A stretch of DNA of 64,000 nucleotides from Allium sativum (GCA_030737875.1 JASFAX010000020.1:32998688-33062687), one strand, 5' to 3'; counted from the stretch's first letter, positions 1-11,527 are shown. The notes: a model not told the origin generated them from the sequence alone. Made by a program: numbers and translations.

Positions 1-8
1 CGTACACG

Positions 9-10
<2 letters not shown>

Positions 11-58
<48 letters not shown>

Positions 59-72
59 GTGTGTGTGTGTGT
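11..72. repeat. (AT)n(GT)n microsatellite
   Basis: An alternating AT run passes into GT. It occupies the same LTR position as the tracts at 8474-8526 and 14509-14550. Confidence 0.95.
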
Positions 73-189
73 TTTCTATATATATACTTTCTTTTTATCT
101 ATCTTCCCAATTACCTATTTTCACGCTAAACCACTTTTTGAACAGTGTTCACAGTAAGCCATTTTAAGCCATTCCCCTAAAAAAAATTT

Positions 190-258
190 GGCGCTGGCGG
201 GGATCGAACACTATACCCCTTGTATGCAAGTCATGTGTTCCAACCAAATGAAATACTA
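190..258 (-). ncRNA. tRNA-Ala-like relic (Pol III boxes), copy 1
   Basis: On the minus strand a perfect B-box (GTTCGATCC, at 201-209) lies about 45 bp downstream of an A-box-like TATTTCATTTGG (244-255). The middle, around TTGCAT, resembles the anticodon arm of plant tRNA-Ala(UGC). The acceptor 5' strand is not recognisable, so this is not a functional tRNA gene. The same module occurs in both S LTRs. Confidence 0.5.
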
Positions 259-407
259 AGTCTTTTGCTTACAAACCTTAGAACAATGCTAAACATTTAT
301 TCTTTTCTCATTCTTTTTTTTTTCATGTTTTGCTGCAATATTTAATTTAAAGATATCTTTTTCATATGGAGTCCAATTTACGCAAACTCGGATTCTATCT
401 CAACCAA

Positions 408-442
408 AATTCCGAGACGTACACAATGGCGCAACCCGTTTC
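408..442 (-). promoter_or_regulatory. Conserved LTR box (GCGTTCGTCTC type), decayed copy
   Basis: It reads as the decayed form of the box about 80-100 bp inside other LTRs of this window (8881-8915, 14881-14915, 15049-15066, 51581-51597, 26980-27000). Its role is unknown. Confidence 0.6.
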
Positions 443-517
443 CCTTAATTCTCACATCTGATATTAATTATTCTTTAATTTAGTTGATTCGATTATTCAC
501 AAATTCAGGGTGTTACA

Positions 518-1346
518 AAAGACTCATTCGTTTTTGAGAAGCTTGTCATGGAAAAACACCCACGGGCCAATATGCCTACCACAAGGTCAAATCCCATATT
601 CCAGCGCATCGAGGTAGTGACGGGGCCACTAACGATGATGGCAAGGAGAGAGAAGACACCGCGCCATGCTTGGTATGACGTTGAGCATAAATTCATTCAA
701 ATTACTTCATAAATACGAATCGAAGTCAAATAAAACGGAGTTAATCGATGTTCTGACCCACCTATGTAATCGATTTGAGGATTAAGGGAGAATTATTGGA
801 ATTTTAAAAGCTAGGGTTTTTTTTTCTTTGATGCGATTTCTGGAGAAGCGATGGAAATGAAAAGAAGGAGGAAGTGAAGAAATCATGAATTTATATGAGT
901 ACGAAGCGGCCCTTTGTATTCTTGCCAACGTGCCATCCTATTCCAATCTGATCGAAAGGCAGGCCCATGGTTATTTGGCCCATTAGCTTAACGGCGTCAA
1001 GATGCAAGGAGGACCAGTCAGATCAGATCCGAACCCAAGCATATCTGTAGGTATTAACTCAACATATTAAATGAATCCAAAGAAAAATATGCAAATGTTT
1101 ACCTGGAAGGGCTATTGGACATCAGGCAGAACTCTCGAAATAATTTGAAACAAGGGATGCAGTTAACGTAATCTATGGTGTGTATATATATATATATATA
1201 TACAGCAAGCGTTGTGACTTTACGTAGTGATGCAACTTTACAAACGAATGGAAGCGATTGTTCAATGATTTTTTTTAGAGACCAACGGATGGATAATGCC
1301 GAAGCATACTAAATTTTCAATAGAAGTGTCCTACGATGGGGCAAAA
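518..1346. other. Unassigned segment, possibly low-copy
   Basis: I see no LTR or pol similarity here. A 63-residue open frame (696-505, minus) begins in this segment and runs into the LTR at 517, so if it was ever coding it is truncated. Upstream on the minus strand are an AAACCCTAG telo-box-like motif near 815 and a C/T-rich leader-like tract (840-880), both common in plant promoters. A short (TA)n tract lies at 1181-1202. Calling this a gene 5' end is inference only. A purine run GATGGGGCAAAA (1335-1346) abuts the next LTR and could be a polypurine tract. Confidence 0.3.
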
Positions 1347-2097
1347 TGTTAGCCTACTTTGTGAAATAGGCTACATAAAGATGAGAAGGCAAATAAATAA
1401 AGGATGATGACTAGAAGAACATGCATTTGATGTTCGGATCGGGTCGGGTGTAACAAGCTAGAACAAAAAATAGCAGATTTGGAATCAGAAGAGTAGGAGC
1501 AGCTCCGGATCAGGTTAAGGAAGCCCGATCCGATCCCTTCCTTCTCCCATCCATTTGATCTGAACCGCATATCAATGGATGGCAGTTACACCCAATGGTT
1601 TCTTGAATGAGTGGAGCGGTTAAGCAACCACTTTGCCCATGTTCTCCCCATGTTCACCGCCAACCTGATGTGATGTCACCATCGCATCCTATCCGAACCC
1701 GATTTTCATGGGATGGAGGCCACGTACACCCGAACTGAAGCCACTCCAGGGAGATTTTCCACCTATAAATACATCTCTAAGGCTCATTTCAAAGGATCTT
1801 TTGGCATTTTTAGAACTCAAACTCCTTGGCTATCCGAATATCTTCATCATTTTCAGATTACAATCGTCAGTCAAAGCATATTTCAGAGGAGATTGAGTGA
1901 ATCGATGCATTGTATGAGTGAAAGTGAGTGAGAATAATTGTTGTATCTACATTCAAGTCATCAATTCAAAGAGTAGAAAGTGGACGTAGGCTATTTAACG
2001 TCAAACCATTATAAATTGTGTGTTTTCTTCATTTTTAATTTCATTTCATTAAAAATTGTTACTAGTTTGGGTGTTACAGCCATTTTTGGATCTAACA
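1347..2097 (+). mobile_element. Tat-type LTR (751 bp), plus orientation
   Basis: It begins TGTTAG and ends CTAACA, and matches the reverse complement of 20947-21688 along most of its length, including the TATA region and the terminal TTTTTGGATCTAACA. A TATA box TATAAATA lies at 1764-1771. The flanking pentamers (CAAAA and CTCTA) do not match, so it is not a simple solo LTR insertion. Its right edge directly abuts a reverse-transcriptase fragment, which implies a deletion or recombination junction. Confidence 0.8.
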
Positions 2098-3250
2098 CTC
2101 TAGAAGTGACGGAGAGTATGCTCTACATGTTACGGAAGTCTTAAAGACCCTAGAGCGCATCGACTCAAAGCTAAGTTCTCCAAATGTCATTTTTGGAGGA
2201 AAGAAGTGAGGTTCTTAGGACACGTGGTCACTAAGGAGGGATAGCAGCTGATCCTATAAAGGTGGTGGCAATCCAAGATTGGAAGGTTCCTAGAAAAGCA
2301 ATGGAAGTAAGAAGTTTTCTAGGGTTGGTGGGCTACTATAGGAAGTTCGTTAAGGGCTTTACAAAGATATCTGCCCCAGTTTTGACTTTGCTAGATGGGA
2401 GAAAACCGTTCACAATATATACCGGCACTTGCGAGGCAGGTTTGGATCAGTTTTTGATGCAGGAGGTAAAGGTGATATGCAAAAGGCAGTAGGTACGCAG
2501 TTATGTTTAAGCACCGCGTATCGTCCGCATACGGATGGACGGATAGAAAGGGTGAATAGAATCATTGAAGATCTCTTGAGGTTATGCATCATAGATTTAG
2601 GAGGACAAGAGAAGAGCACTTTCCATTTGTGGAGTTCGCTTATAACAACAGTTATTAAGCTAGTATTAGGGTTATTATGGACGATCGTGTCAATCACCAA
2701 CTTGTTTGTGGGAATATATGGATACGATTTTACTTGGGCCAGATATGGTTAGGGAAACTTGTTAGGAGATGGTCTTGATTTGAAGATGAATGAAGACGCC
2801 ACAGGGCCGACAAAAGTCAAACGCTGACAAGAGACGAACCGACCTTGAGTTCGATGTTGGAGATAAGGTTTTTATTAAAGTGTCACCGTGGAGGAACGCA
2901 GTTCGCTTTTGGGAGTGTGGGGAAATTAGCACCAAGGTTCGTAGGGCAATCCCCCATTACAGAAAGAATTGTACAGACCACAGAGTGAAGTTGCCGTAAA
3001 AGCTTAATGGTGTTCATGACATGTTTCACGTGTCGTATGTGAGGAAGTGTTTGCGTCATAACGCGGAAATAGTGGAGTCGAGCATGCTTAGAGAAGTGGA
3101 AGTGGAGCAAGATGCCATGATTAGACGAGCTCCTACATGCATCCTTGGATCATAGATCAATAAGTTACGCAACAGAGAGGTCAAGTTGGTTAAAATCCAA
3201 TGGAGCGATGATCAAGGAGACGCGACTTGGGAAACAGAAGACAAGATGCG
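2098..3250 (+). pseudogene. Chromovirus Ty3/gypsy pol relic (RT, partial RNase H, integrase, chromodomain)
   Basis: Fragments in several frames line up with the C-terminal part of a plant chromovirus (Tekay/Del-like) polyprotein. At 2160-2400 is the RT thumb and connection region (FSKCHFW, EVRFLGHV, then [14 protein letters not shown]). At about 2430-2480 the frame jumps from the start of RNase H into the integrase core (STAYRPHTDGRIERVNR at about 2510-2560). At 2790-2890 is the DKRRTDLEFDVGDKVFIKVSPW region. At 3010-3050 is GVHDMFHVSYVRKCL, and at 3160-3250 is a chromodomain-like end with RNREVKL and ATWETEDKM. RNase H is mostly missing, and stops and frameshifts are frequent. No gag, protease or RT catalytic YxDD region remains. 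The strand agrees with the LTR that follows. It cannot encode a working polymerase. Confidence 0.9.
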
Positions 3251-3887
3251 TACGCTGTACGCTTTCTTTTTCTTGAGGGGATATTCTTAGCTTCTCCTTT
3301 TTCTATCGCTTTGTTTAGACTTATTCTATCGTTTAGTATGTCCTCTCGATTATTTCTTCGATCTTTAGGTAGAAAATCTTATGGATGTAAACATGTGTTT
3401 GAGACATGTTATGTTTGGTGGGTGCAAGTGGATGCAAGTGTTTGCTAGTAGTTGCTCGTGGATGCATTTACACAAACATTAGTCACTAGATCGGCTCAGT
3501 CACTTTCATATTGCGTATGCAGATATGTATTTGGATATGGATTGAAACTTGATGTGTTATCATATAGATGTTGCATTTGTATGAATGATTGTGCACTCAT
3601 GTAGAAGTTATAAAGCATGATTACGAGTAATTGCATGCATGATGGACTCATGACACTGACATAATTCTCATTAAGGAGGTCAACTAAATCAGTAGACCGC
3701 CTGATTTTGCATTAGATAAGGACATATACACACACGCTATGCATATGATCATGAAAGCATTAGAAACCACTTTAAGGACAATGGATGCCTATGATTGTAT
3801 GGTTAAGTAGACAGCTGTTGGATGGTGGGATACACATTTTTCTTGACATGAAGATTTCGTGGACGAAATCCTTTAAGTAGGAGGGAA
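3251..3887 (+). other. 3' noncoding region and polypurine tract of element T
   Basis: Noncoding sequence follows the chromodomain. It shares order and wording with the interiors of S (minus, 9500-8991) and Q (63440-63978), for example the TGGATGTAAACATGT and GGTTGCTCGTGGATGC words. It ends with an inverted repeat GATTTCG-TGGA-CGAAATC (about 3853-3870) and a purine tract AAGTAGGAGGGAA (3875-3887), the usual primer for plus-strand synthesis. Confidence 0.85.
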
Positions 3888-3922
3888 TGTGACACCCCGT
3901 AATTTTAAAACGGGACATAAGA

Positions 3923-3927
3923 GATAA
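3923..3927. repeat. Target-site duplication of S (left)
   Basis: GATAA here is repeated exactly at 14992-14996 on the other side of S. This is the 5-bp duplication expected for Ty3/gypsy integration. Confidence 0.9.
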
Positions 3928-4056
3928 TGTTACACCCCACATCCGTTAGTGTTACTCACAAAGGGAATGCACTAAGTTCTGTGGAGCATTTAAGGTAAAA
4001 GATGCAGATATATTACAAGACAGACAAAATTAAAACAACGTAAAATAAAAAATTAC

Positions 4057-4062
4057 TTTATT
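4057..4062 (-). terminator. Poly(A) signal, S left LTR
   Basis: AATAAA on the minus strand, about 130 bp before the LTR end. Confidence 0.6.
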
Positions 4063-5009
4063 GATAAAATAGTTTGTACAACAATTGCTTTCCAATTCTA
4101 GAGTATCCTCTGTCTTACAAAATAAAGAAGCATAAAATAACATTTATATTCCACAATGTAGCATTAGCCAGCCATAGCGATGGAAAAGAGAGTCCAAAGC
4201 AGCACATCAAAGAGTCTTCAAGCTTGGAAAGAGTAACAGTCCATACTAATTTGAGCTATTCCCTCCCTGACTACCTTGGAGGGGAACGGAAGAAAAGAGG
4301 ACGAAAGAAAGTGGGTCAAACAATAAGTCTGGTAAGTCCAGTTATTACTAGCATTTAAACAGGAAGCAAAGATCATGACATGAATAACTGAAAGTAGGAC
4401 AATGCTATAGTGTCAGGATATCATGAGTCAGGCCAAGGCGAGATATAGACCATCACTCATTTCTATTCCTCTGCTTCGCTACTATTCTGTTATTCTGATT
4501 TCTACGTCTCTGCACTGCCTAACGAGTGTCCCAACGTGTAATCTGTATACAATGATCAAATGATAACGTGATCCCAATCCTCGTAATTGTGGTAGCCTTC
4601 AGGTGTACATCGATTATGAGGATTTCACCTCAATCAGCCCAATTGCCATGAATATGTTCGATGTACCCTTACTACCCTATCGATCGGCTCCCTATTTGCA
4701 CGCATGTGTCACGTGTGTCATACGGCCCCTGTTTGATTGTAGATACCTATGATGGTCCCACCATGGGGTGTATCAAGTCATGGTGGTGGCCGGACACAAT
4801 TCTAGAAATGCATAGGGTATGCTGCTGATGCCCAGTGCCCTGTTTGTCTGCTCCGGAGTGTGTGCATGCCCGCACTCCGTTAGAACCCACACTGCTGCAC
4901 CAACCGCCGTCTCTTTGACTGCTTACAATCAGCCCAGTAATCATGCCCCACCCTGCCCAGTTTCAGGGTACCATGATACCTAATTGGGTTACTACTGAAA
5001 TGGGTCCCC

Positions 5010-5780
5010 ATTACTAGGGTTTTCTACTGGTTAAGTTTGTGGGCTAATATATGCAGATATTACCCACCTGCCCGTGATGTACTTCACCCTCCCACCGATT
5101 CAAGCATGGCTATTAATGGTTAAGTCATGGGCCTATCTTTACTGATATTACCCACCAACCCGATATGTACTTAACCCTCTTACTGATTCAAGAATGTTTA
5201 TTAATGGTTAAGTTTGTGGGCCTATATTTACTGATATTACCCACCAACCCGATATGTACTTAACCCTCCAACTCGTCATGTCATGTTGGTTAAGTGTTTC
5301 CTATTAACTTAACCTTTCTCACTTATAATGTTGGATTGGTTTAGTGTGATTTATTAACTTAACCCTGTTCATTCACCATGTTATGTTGGTTAAGTGTTCA
5401 TATTAACTTAACCACACTCGTTTACCATGTTATATTAGTTAAGTGTCATTAGTCAATTCAAGTTAATTTAACCCATCTACTTGTCATGTTACTATGGTTA
5501 AGTGTTTCCCTCTTGTATTAACTTAACCCTTCCACAAATCATGTTATATATATATATATATATATTGATGAAGTGTTACCTTAGTAAACTTTAACCCTAC
5601 CATCTGTTTCACTGACATGTTATAACGGTTAAGTGTTCTAAACTTACTTAACCTCACCCACTTGTCTAACTAACATGTTATAATAGTCAAGTATTCTAAT
5701 TTTAATAAACCCCACCTTCTAGTCTAGTTAACATGTTAAATTTGGTTAAGTATTTATTTAATTGACTTAACCCTACCAAT
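5010..5780 (-). repeat. GGTTAAGT/ACTTAACC motif array, S left LTR
   Basis: A degenerate array with a period near 55-65 bp. Each unit carries GGTTAAGT and, 15-30 bp away, its inverse ACTTAACC. An (AT)n tract interrupts it at 5545-5565. Confidence 0.8.
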
Positions 5781-5825
5781 TCTAGCTTAGCTTTAATTGT
5801 CTTATTAAAGCACCAACGACTCACA

Positions 5826-6009
5826 TTAGACAGGTATTGTTGTGGACGCCTGTATGTCGGGCGGTTCCGGGCAGTCTTATGCCACAACTCAGTCTAACCT
5901 CGGGTCTTTATTTGGCTCAATGCCTTAACCTCCCACATTGGATAGGTATTGTTGTGATTACTGGACAGTTGGGCGGGTCCGGGCTGGTTTACATCACAAC
6001 TCAATCCAA
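5826..6009 (-). ncRNA. Paired nested hairpins, S left LTR
   Basis: There are two modules. Module A (5826-5897) has outer arms TTAGAC/GTCTAA and inner arms GTTGTGG/CCACAAC around a G/C-rich loop. Module B (5938-6009) has outer arms TTGGAT/ATCCAA and inner arms GTTGTGAT/ATCACAAC. Both inner hairpins span 50 bp. The arms differ between modules but remain complementary. Structural RNA is inference. Confidence 0.65.
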
Positions 6010-7567
6010 ACTCGGGTTAAGCATATTCGTATTGTCTAAATTCACATTTTATTTATGTAAATTATTTCATACCACATGTTTTATTTTTAAAACTAATGGT
6101 GTACTAATTTACACCATTCATGGCCTTAACCAATTCCATGGTTTTGGGCCCACCTACATATTAACATGTCTTAATTTAATAATTGTCCCCAACGTTACCC
6201 CGTTTGTTCGTTCATATTAATCGTATAAAGACATTGGGCCCACTAGTAGGCCCAATCCATAAACGAGAGGTAAAGGAGGAAATATCTATGACATAAATTC
6301 CACCAACATAAATCATGTAAATTGTCATAAAGGTAGTTATAGGCTAGCATGTGATATAATCATGGCACGTCAAATTTCAACACATGTATGATTCTAATGT
6401 TTACAAATAGGTGTAAACTAGATTAATAAGGTGGACTTGCATAATTTCATGTCACAAACTTGTATGTAAATATTTAATCTAGTTTCAGTACCTAACATGT
6501 AAACTTGCATTGAAATGTGGATCTAGTTAAATAGGTGTCACATGAATTATTTAATTTAGACTGCATAAGCCTAAACATGTTTAGATCTAGGCATAACATC
6601 GAACATAACTAGCATGTGACAATAATATGACATGTCCATAAAGTATGTATAATTTTATCACATGTGTGAACTAGATCAAATCATATATCCAATTATAACA
6701 TGAAAAATGTATTAAAGTGGATCTTGGCATGGATCCAATTATGAACTTGCAACTTTTGTGTGAACATGTGAACATGTATATAAACTTAATCATGTAGGCA
6801 TAGATGTTTTATCATAAAATATATACATGAGATCTTAACTTGGACATAACACATACAACCTATATTAATCACATAAACATATAGGTGTAGATTATAACAT
6901 GAACTATACAACTTGCATGTGATGTTGTTTTCACTTGAATAGATCCAACATCAATTAAATTAATCCACAAACATTCTAACGAAATCACCGCAACATATAT
7001 AAATTTACATTGTTAACATTATACAACACAGTGTGGTTCCAATTCTCAATCCATATCAAATCACGTTCTATTTCTATTCACATCTCAAACATAACTAAAC
7101 TTACGAATAACCACCAGATTATACCATCAAGTTAACAAACACTAGAATGAGTTCATTACCCATTTCATGATAAGTTTTACCATTAAAGGTATAGAATAGT
7201 ACGTTCATTGCCAATAAATGTATGTGAATATAAATCAAGTTTAGCATGTTCATCACCTACAAACTAATATAAACATAAATCAATTTCACATATAGACATC
7301 GTTCTACGTTCAAATTATTCAATCCATGATATAAAAAGAATTATGTTTAAATCAACGTATTAACTGCACTTACAACAACAGAGAAGTCTTGAATTCTGAA
7401 GTCTGAATTCTGTAATTGATTACCGTTCCCTTGATGTAGGCAAATTAGTTTTTAACTCTTGTAAAGCTTTCCCCTGGTTGGTGGCGGCTATTCCAGGTTA
7501 CAGACTGACATCATGACGGCCATTGTTTTAATTTTGATTTGGTTTTTAGGTCTGAGTCTACAAGTAT

Positions 7568-7574
7568 TTTTATA
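7568..7574 (-). promoter_or_regulatory. TATA box, S left LTR
   Basis: TATAAAA on the minus strand, about 1.4 kb from the LTR start and conserved in the sister LTR. Confidence 0.55.
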
Positions 7575-8473
7575 GAGTTTAGGATTAATTTAAGCCGTCC
7601 GATAAACACAAGAGCAACCAGAACCATCCAAGGAGCCACCTTAGCCCTAGTGAGTCAGTAGCAGGTCAGCAATGACTCAGCATTTGTATAAAAAACTTCC
7701 TATTTTAATGTTAATGTATATATTTTTCTTTTTATTATTTGTTGCTAATCAATTCAAACATAAATACATATTTAATATATACATTTTCCCTTTACCGTAT
7801 ACATTAATTACCCATATATAAATATCAATTAACGTGAATGACAATATTAATGTATCCTCTTCAGTATAAATTAGCATGAATGACTTATATATACCAGCCT
7901 TGATGCCAAGTTATTCTTTTTTTTTTCAACATATTTCTCAAATTAACATGTATAGATTAATGTTAATTGCATGTTTTCAAATCAATGCCCTATTGACATA
8001 TCTTCAAATTAAATGTCAGATAAATGTTCGTCACATTAATATGCTTACAAATTAATGTCAATTCTGCGTTCACCAAATTCGTGCCATATAAATATGCTTG
8101 CATGTTATGTTCACAAAACAATGTCACATACCATATTCTTCTTATTCAGTGCCACATTGATGTTAATTGCAGGTCTATAAATGACATTCCTATTAATAGA
8201 AAATTAAGTTTGACCTATTCATATTCTTCCTCTTTAAAAAAATCACCATTTACTTTATACAAATATCTATGCATAAATCTTTCTTTTCACTGCATGCATC
8301 CACACATTTTTATTAAATTTGTATGTTTATGACATAAATGCACATATATACTAATATGTTAAATCTTTCTTGCATTTAATTAGTCATAAATCCAATCAGA
8401 GAAGGTTACGTAAGAAAACAATCCTTGACAACAACAAAAAAAGGCAACGTACGCCACATGATGTGTACACGTC

Positions 8474-8510
<37 letters not shown>

Positions 8511-8526
8511 TATGCGTATATATATA
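8474..8526. repeat. (AT)n(AC)n microsatellite
   Basis: Simple repeat in the U3 part of the S left LTR. Confidence 0.9.
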
Positions 8527-8663
8527 GATATATTCTATATATATACATTTGTTTTCTTTTTCTTTTTATCTGTCTTCCCAATTACCCACTTTCACACTAA
8601 ACCACTTTTTGAACTGCGTTCACACTAAGCTATTTTTAAGCCATTCCCCTAAAACAAAAAATG

Positions 8664-8735
8664 GGGCGCTGGCAGGAATCGAACTCTGTACCTCTTGTAT
8701 GCAAGTCACATGTTACAACCAAATGAGCTACTACA
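8664..8735 (-). ncRNA. tRNA-Ala-like relic, copy 2
   Basis: The best preserved copy. On minus the A-box-like TAGCTCATTTGG (8719-8730) and B-box GTTCGATTC (8676-8684) flank a TTGCAT-containing anticodon-like arm followed by AAGAGGTACAGAG. The resemblance is to plant tRNA-Ala(UGC). The acceptor and anticodon stems do not pair well, so this is a relic or a Pol III promoter module. Confidence 0.55.
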
Positions 8736-8880
8736 TCTTTTGCTTACAAAAAGTTAGAACAATTTTGAACATTATTCTTTTCTCATTCCCCTTTTTTCAT
8801 TTTTTGCTGCAATATTTAATTTAAGGATATCTTTTTCATACGTAGTCCAATTTACGTAAACTCGGCCTCTATCTTAAGCA

Positions 8881-8915
8881 GAATTCCGAGACGAACGCAA
8901 TGGCGCAACCCGTTT
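8881..8915 (-). promoter_or_regulatory. Conserved LTR box, S left LTR
   Basis: On the minus strand it reads GGGTTGCGCCATTGCGTTCG followed by TCTCGGAATTC. The core GCGTTCGTCTC recurs in T, Q and M LTRs at a similar distance from the LTR start. Confidence 0.65.
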
Positions 8916-8990
8916 CACCTAATTCTTCTTTAAAATTTAATTATCATTTAATTTGTGAAATTTAATGTTACAGAATTACAGGGTGTTACA

Positions 8991-9841
8991 TTCTCCCCCT
9001 CTTAAAAGGATTTCGTCCTCGAATTCTTCAAGTTAGGAAGAATGTGTCCTACCATCTAATCATCCATTTACTCAACCATTCAATCACAGGCACTCATTGT
9101 CCTTAAAAATATTTCTAATGCTTTCATGTTCATATGCATAGTGTGTGTATATGTCCTTATCTAATGCGAAATCAGGTGGTCTATTGATTCAGTTGACCTC
9201 CTTAATGCGAAATATGTTAGTGCTATGAGTCCAACATGTATGCAATCATTCCTAATAACCTTATAGTTTCTACATGAGTGCACAATCATTCATTCATATG
9301 CAACATCCATATGATAACATATCAAACTTCAATACATATACAAACATATGCACTTGGTTCCATATGCAATATGAAAAGGTGACTGAGCCGATCTAGTGCC
9401 TAATGTGTGTAAATGCATCCACGAGCAACCATTAGCAACCACTCTCAACCACTTGCAACAATTAATCATAACATGTTTCAAATACACGTTTACATCCATT
9501 GACTTCTACCTAAGGATCGAAGATATGACCTCGAGGATATACCTAAAAAAATATAGATGGAGGTTGGGCACTTCTTCGCCCTTCGACCGGTGTCATAGTC
9601 TCTTCAAGCCTACGAAATCATGTTGCGATGAGGTTACCTCCCAGAAAGCCAGGAGCCCCGGAGACTCAGGAAAGAAGGAAACAAGGGTTCAAACAGAGGA
9701 TCAAAAGATAGTGCGTATGGCTTTGGGGAATATGACTTTTAAACAAAACTTTTCTTCTGAAAATACTTCTTTTAAAACCGTTTTGAAAATAATTTTTCAA
9801 ATCTTTTACCTGATCCGGTAATCTTCAGCTCTGATACCAAG
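8991..9841 (-). other. S interior with PBS and polypurine tract; noncoding
   Basis: On the minus strand: two-base spacer, PBS TGGTATCAGAGC (9828-9839), about 300 bp of leader, then about 500 bp homologous to the 3' noncoding region of T, a GAATTCG-AGGA-CGAAATC near-palindrome, and the polypurine tract (8991-9004). A 141-codon open frame on the plus strand (9396-9821) runs against the element and has no recognisable domain; I treat it as chance. The whole coding region is missing. Confidence 0.9.
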
Positions 9842-9970
9842 TGTAACACCCCACATCCGTTAGTGTCACTCACAAAGGGAATGCACTAAGTTCTGTGGAG
9901 CATTTAAGGTAAAAGTTGCAGATAAATTACATGACAGACTAAATTAAAACAGCGGAAAATAAAACTTTAC

Positions 9971-9976
9971 TTTATT
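9971..9976 (-). terminator. Poly(A) signal, S right LTR
   Basis: AATAAA on the minus strand, at the homologous site to 4057-4062. Confidence 0.6.
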
Positions 9977-10939
9977 GATAAAATAGTTTGTACAACAATT
10001 GATTTCCAATACCAGAGTATCATTTGTCTTACAAAATAAAGAAGCATAAAATAATATTTATATTCCACAATGTAGCATTAGCTAGCCATAGCGGTGGAAA
10101 AGAGCGTCCAAAGCAGCACATCAAAGAGTCTTCAAGCTTGGAAAGAGTAACAGTCCATACTAACCTGAGCTATTCCCTCCCTGACAACCTGGGGGGGGGG
10201 GGGGGATGGAAGAGAAGAAGACGAAAGAAAGTGGGTCAGACAATAAGTCTGGTAAGTCCAGTTATTACTAGCATTTAAACAGGAAGCAAAGATCATAACA
10301 TGAATAACTGAAAGTAGGACAATGCTAAAGTATCAGGATATCATGAGTCAGGCCAAGGCGAGATATACAACAGCACTCATTTCTATTCCTCTGCTTCGCT
10401 ACTATTCTGTTATTCTGATTTCAACGTCTCTGCACCTCCTAACTAGTGTCCCAACTAGTAATCTGAATACAATGATCATATGATAACGTGATCCCAATAT
10501 CCGTAATTGTGGTAGCCTTCAAGTGTACATCGATTATGAGGATTACACCTCAATCAGCCCAATTGCGATGAATATGTTCAATGTACCCTTACTGCCTGAT
10601 CGATCGGCTCCCTATTTGCACGCATGTGTCACGTGTGTCATACGGCCCATGTTTGATTGTAGATACCTATGATGGTCCCACCATGGGGTGTATCAAGTCA
10701 TGGTGGCGGCCGGACACAATTCTAGAAATGCATAGGGTATGCTGCTGATGCCCAGTGCCCTGTTTGTCTGGTCCGGAGTGTGTGCATGTCCGCACTCCGT
10801 TAGAACCCACACTGCTGCACCAACCGCCGTCGCTTGACCGCTTACAATCAGCCCAGTAATCGTGCCCCACCCTGCCTAGTTTCCGGGTACCATGATACCT
10901 AATTGGGTTACTACTGAAATGGGTCCCCTTTACTAGGGT

Positions 10940-11474
10940 TTTCTACTGGTTAAGTTTGTGGGCCTATATATGCAGATATTACCCCCCTGCCCGTGATGTA
11001 CTTAACCCTCCCACCGATTCAAGCATGTTTATTAATGGTTAAGTCGTGGGCCTATATTTACTGATATTACCCACCAACCCGATATGTACTTAACCCTCTT
11101 ATTGATTCAATTATGTTTATTAATGGTTAAGTTTGTGGGCCTATATTTACTGATATTACCCACCAACCCGATATGTACTTAACCCTCCTACTCGTCATGT
11201 CATGTTGGTTAAGTGTTTCCTATTAACTTAACCTTTCTCACTTATCATGTTGGATTGGTTAAGTGTGATTTATTAACTTAACCCTGTTCATTCACCATGT
11301 TATGTTGGTTAAGTGTTCGTATTAACTTAACCCCACTCGTTTACCATGTTATATTGGTTAAGTGTCATTAGTCAATTCAAGTTAACTTAACCCATCTACT
11401 TGTCATGTTACTATGGTTAAGTGTTGCCCTCTTGTATTAACTTAACCCTGCCACAAATCATGTTATATACATAC

Positions 11475-11527
<53 letters not shown>

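Larger units (their letters stand above)
1..517 (-). mobile_element. Long LTR (S family), cut by the window edge
   Basis: This stretch matches the outer parts of the two LTRs of element S (about 8475-8990 and 14505-14991) in the same order: (AT)n tract, tRNA-like module, GCGTTCGTCTC-type box, and the terminus CAGGGTGTTACA at 506-517. In element orientation (minus) this is the first about 0.5 kb of an LTR beginning TGTAACACCC. No purine-rich tract follows position 517, so it is a 5' LTR or a solo LTR rather than a 3' LTR. The rest lies outside the window. Confidence 0.85.
4275..7373 (-). other. Candidate intron inside S left LTR
   Basis: In minus orientation a donor GTAAGT (7373-7368) lies about 200 bp downstream of TATAAAA (7568-7574). 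A 3' site AAG|GTAGTC lies at 4275-4276 behind a pyrimidine-rich stretch and a CAGAC/GTTTG hairpin. The poly(A) signal follows at 4057. Inferred from motif positions shared with the other LTRs; no transcript evidence. Confidence 0.55.
3928..8990 (-). repeat. S left LTR (3' LTR in element orientation)
   Basis: 5,063 bp, TG...CA in element orientation. Reading minus from 8990: tRNA-like module, (AC/AT) tract, TATA (7568-7574), donor (7368-7373), hairpin pair (6009-5826), ACTTAACC/GGTTAAGT array (5780-5010), acceptor (4275-4276), AATAAA (4057-4062), end. Its outer end reads TGTTACACCCC, one change from the sister copy. Confidence 0.95.

Noticed and set aside
1347..2097. Simple solo Tat LTR insertion
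   Set aside because: Flanking pentamers CAAAA and CTCTA do not match and the two flanks are unrelated.
8664..8735. Functional tRNA-Ala gene
   Set aside because: Acceptor 5' strand absent and anticodon stem poorly paired; only the promoter boxes are good.
9396..9821. 141-codon plus-strand frame in the S interior
   Set aside because: Opposes the element, overlaps its PBS-side leader, and has no domain; the complementary strand is homologous to T and Q noncoding sequence.
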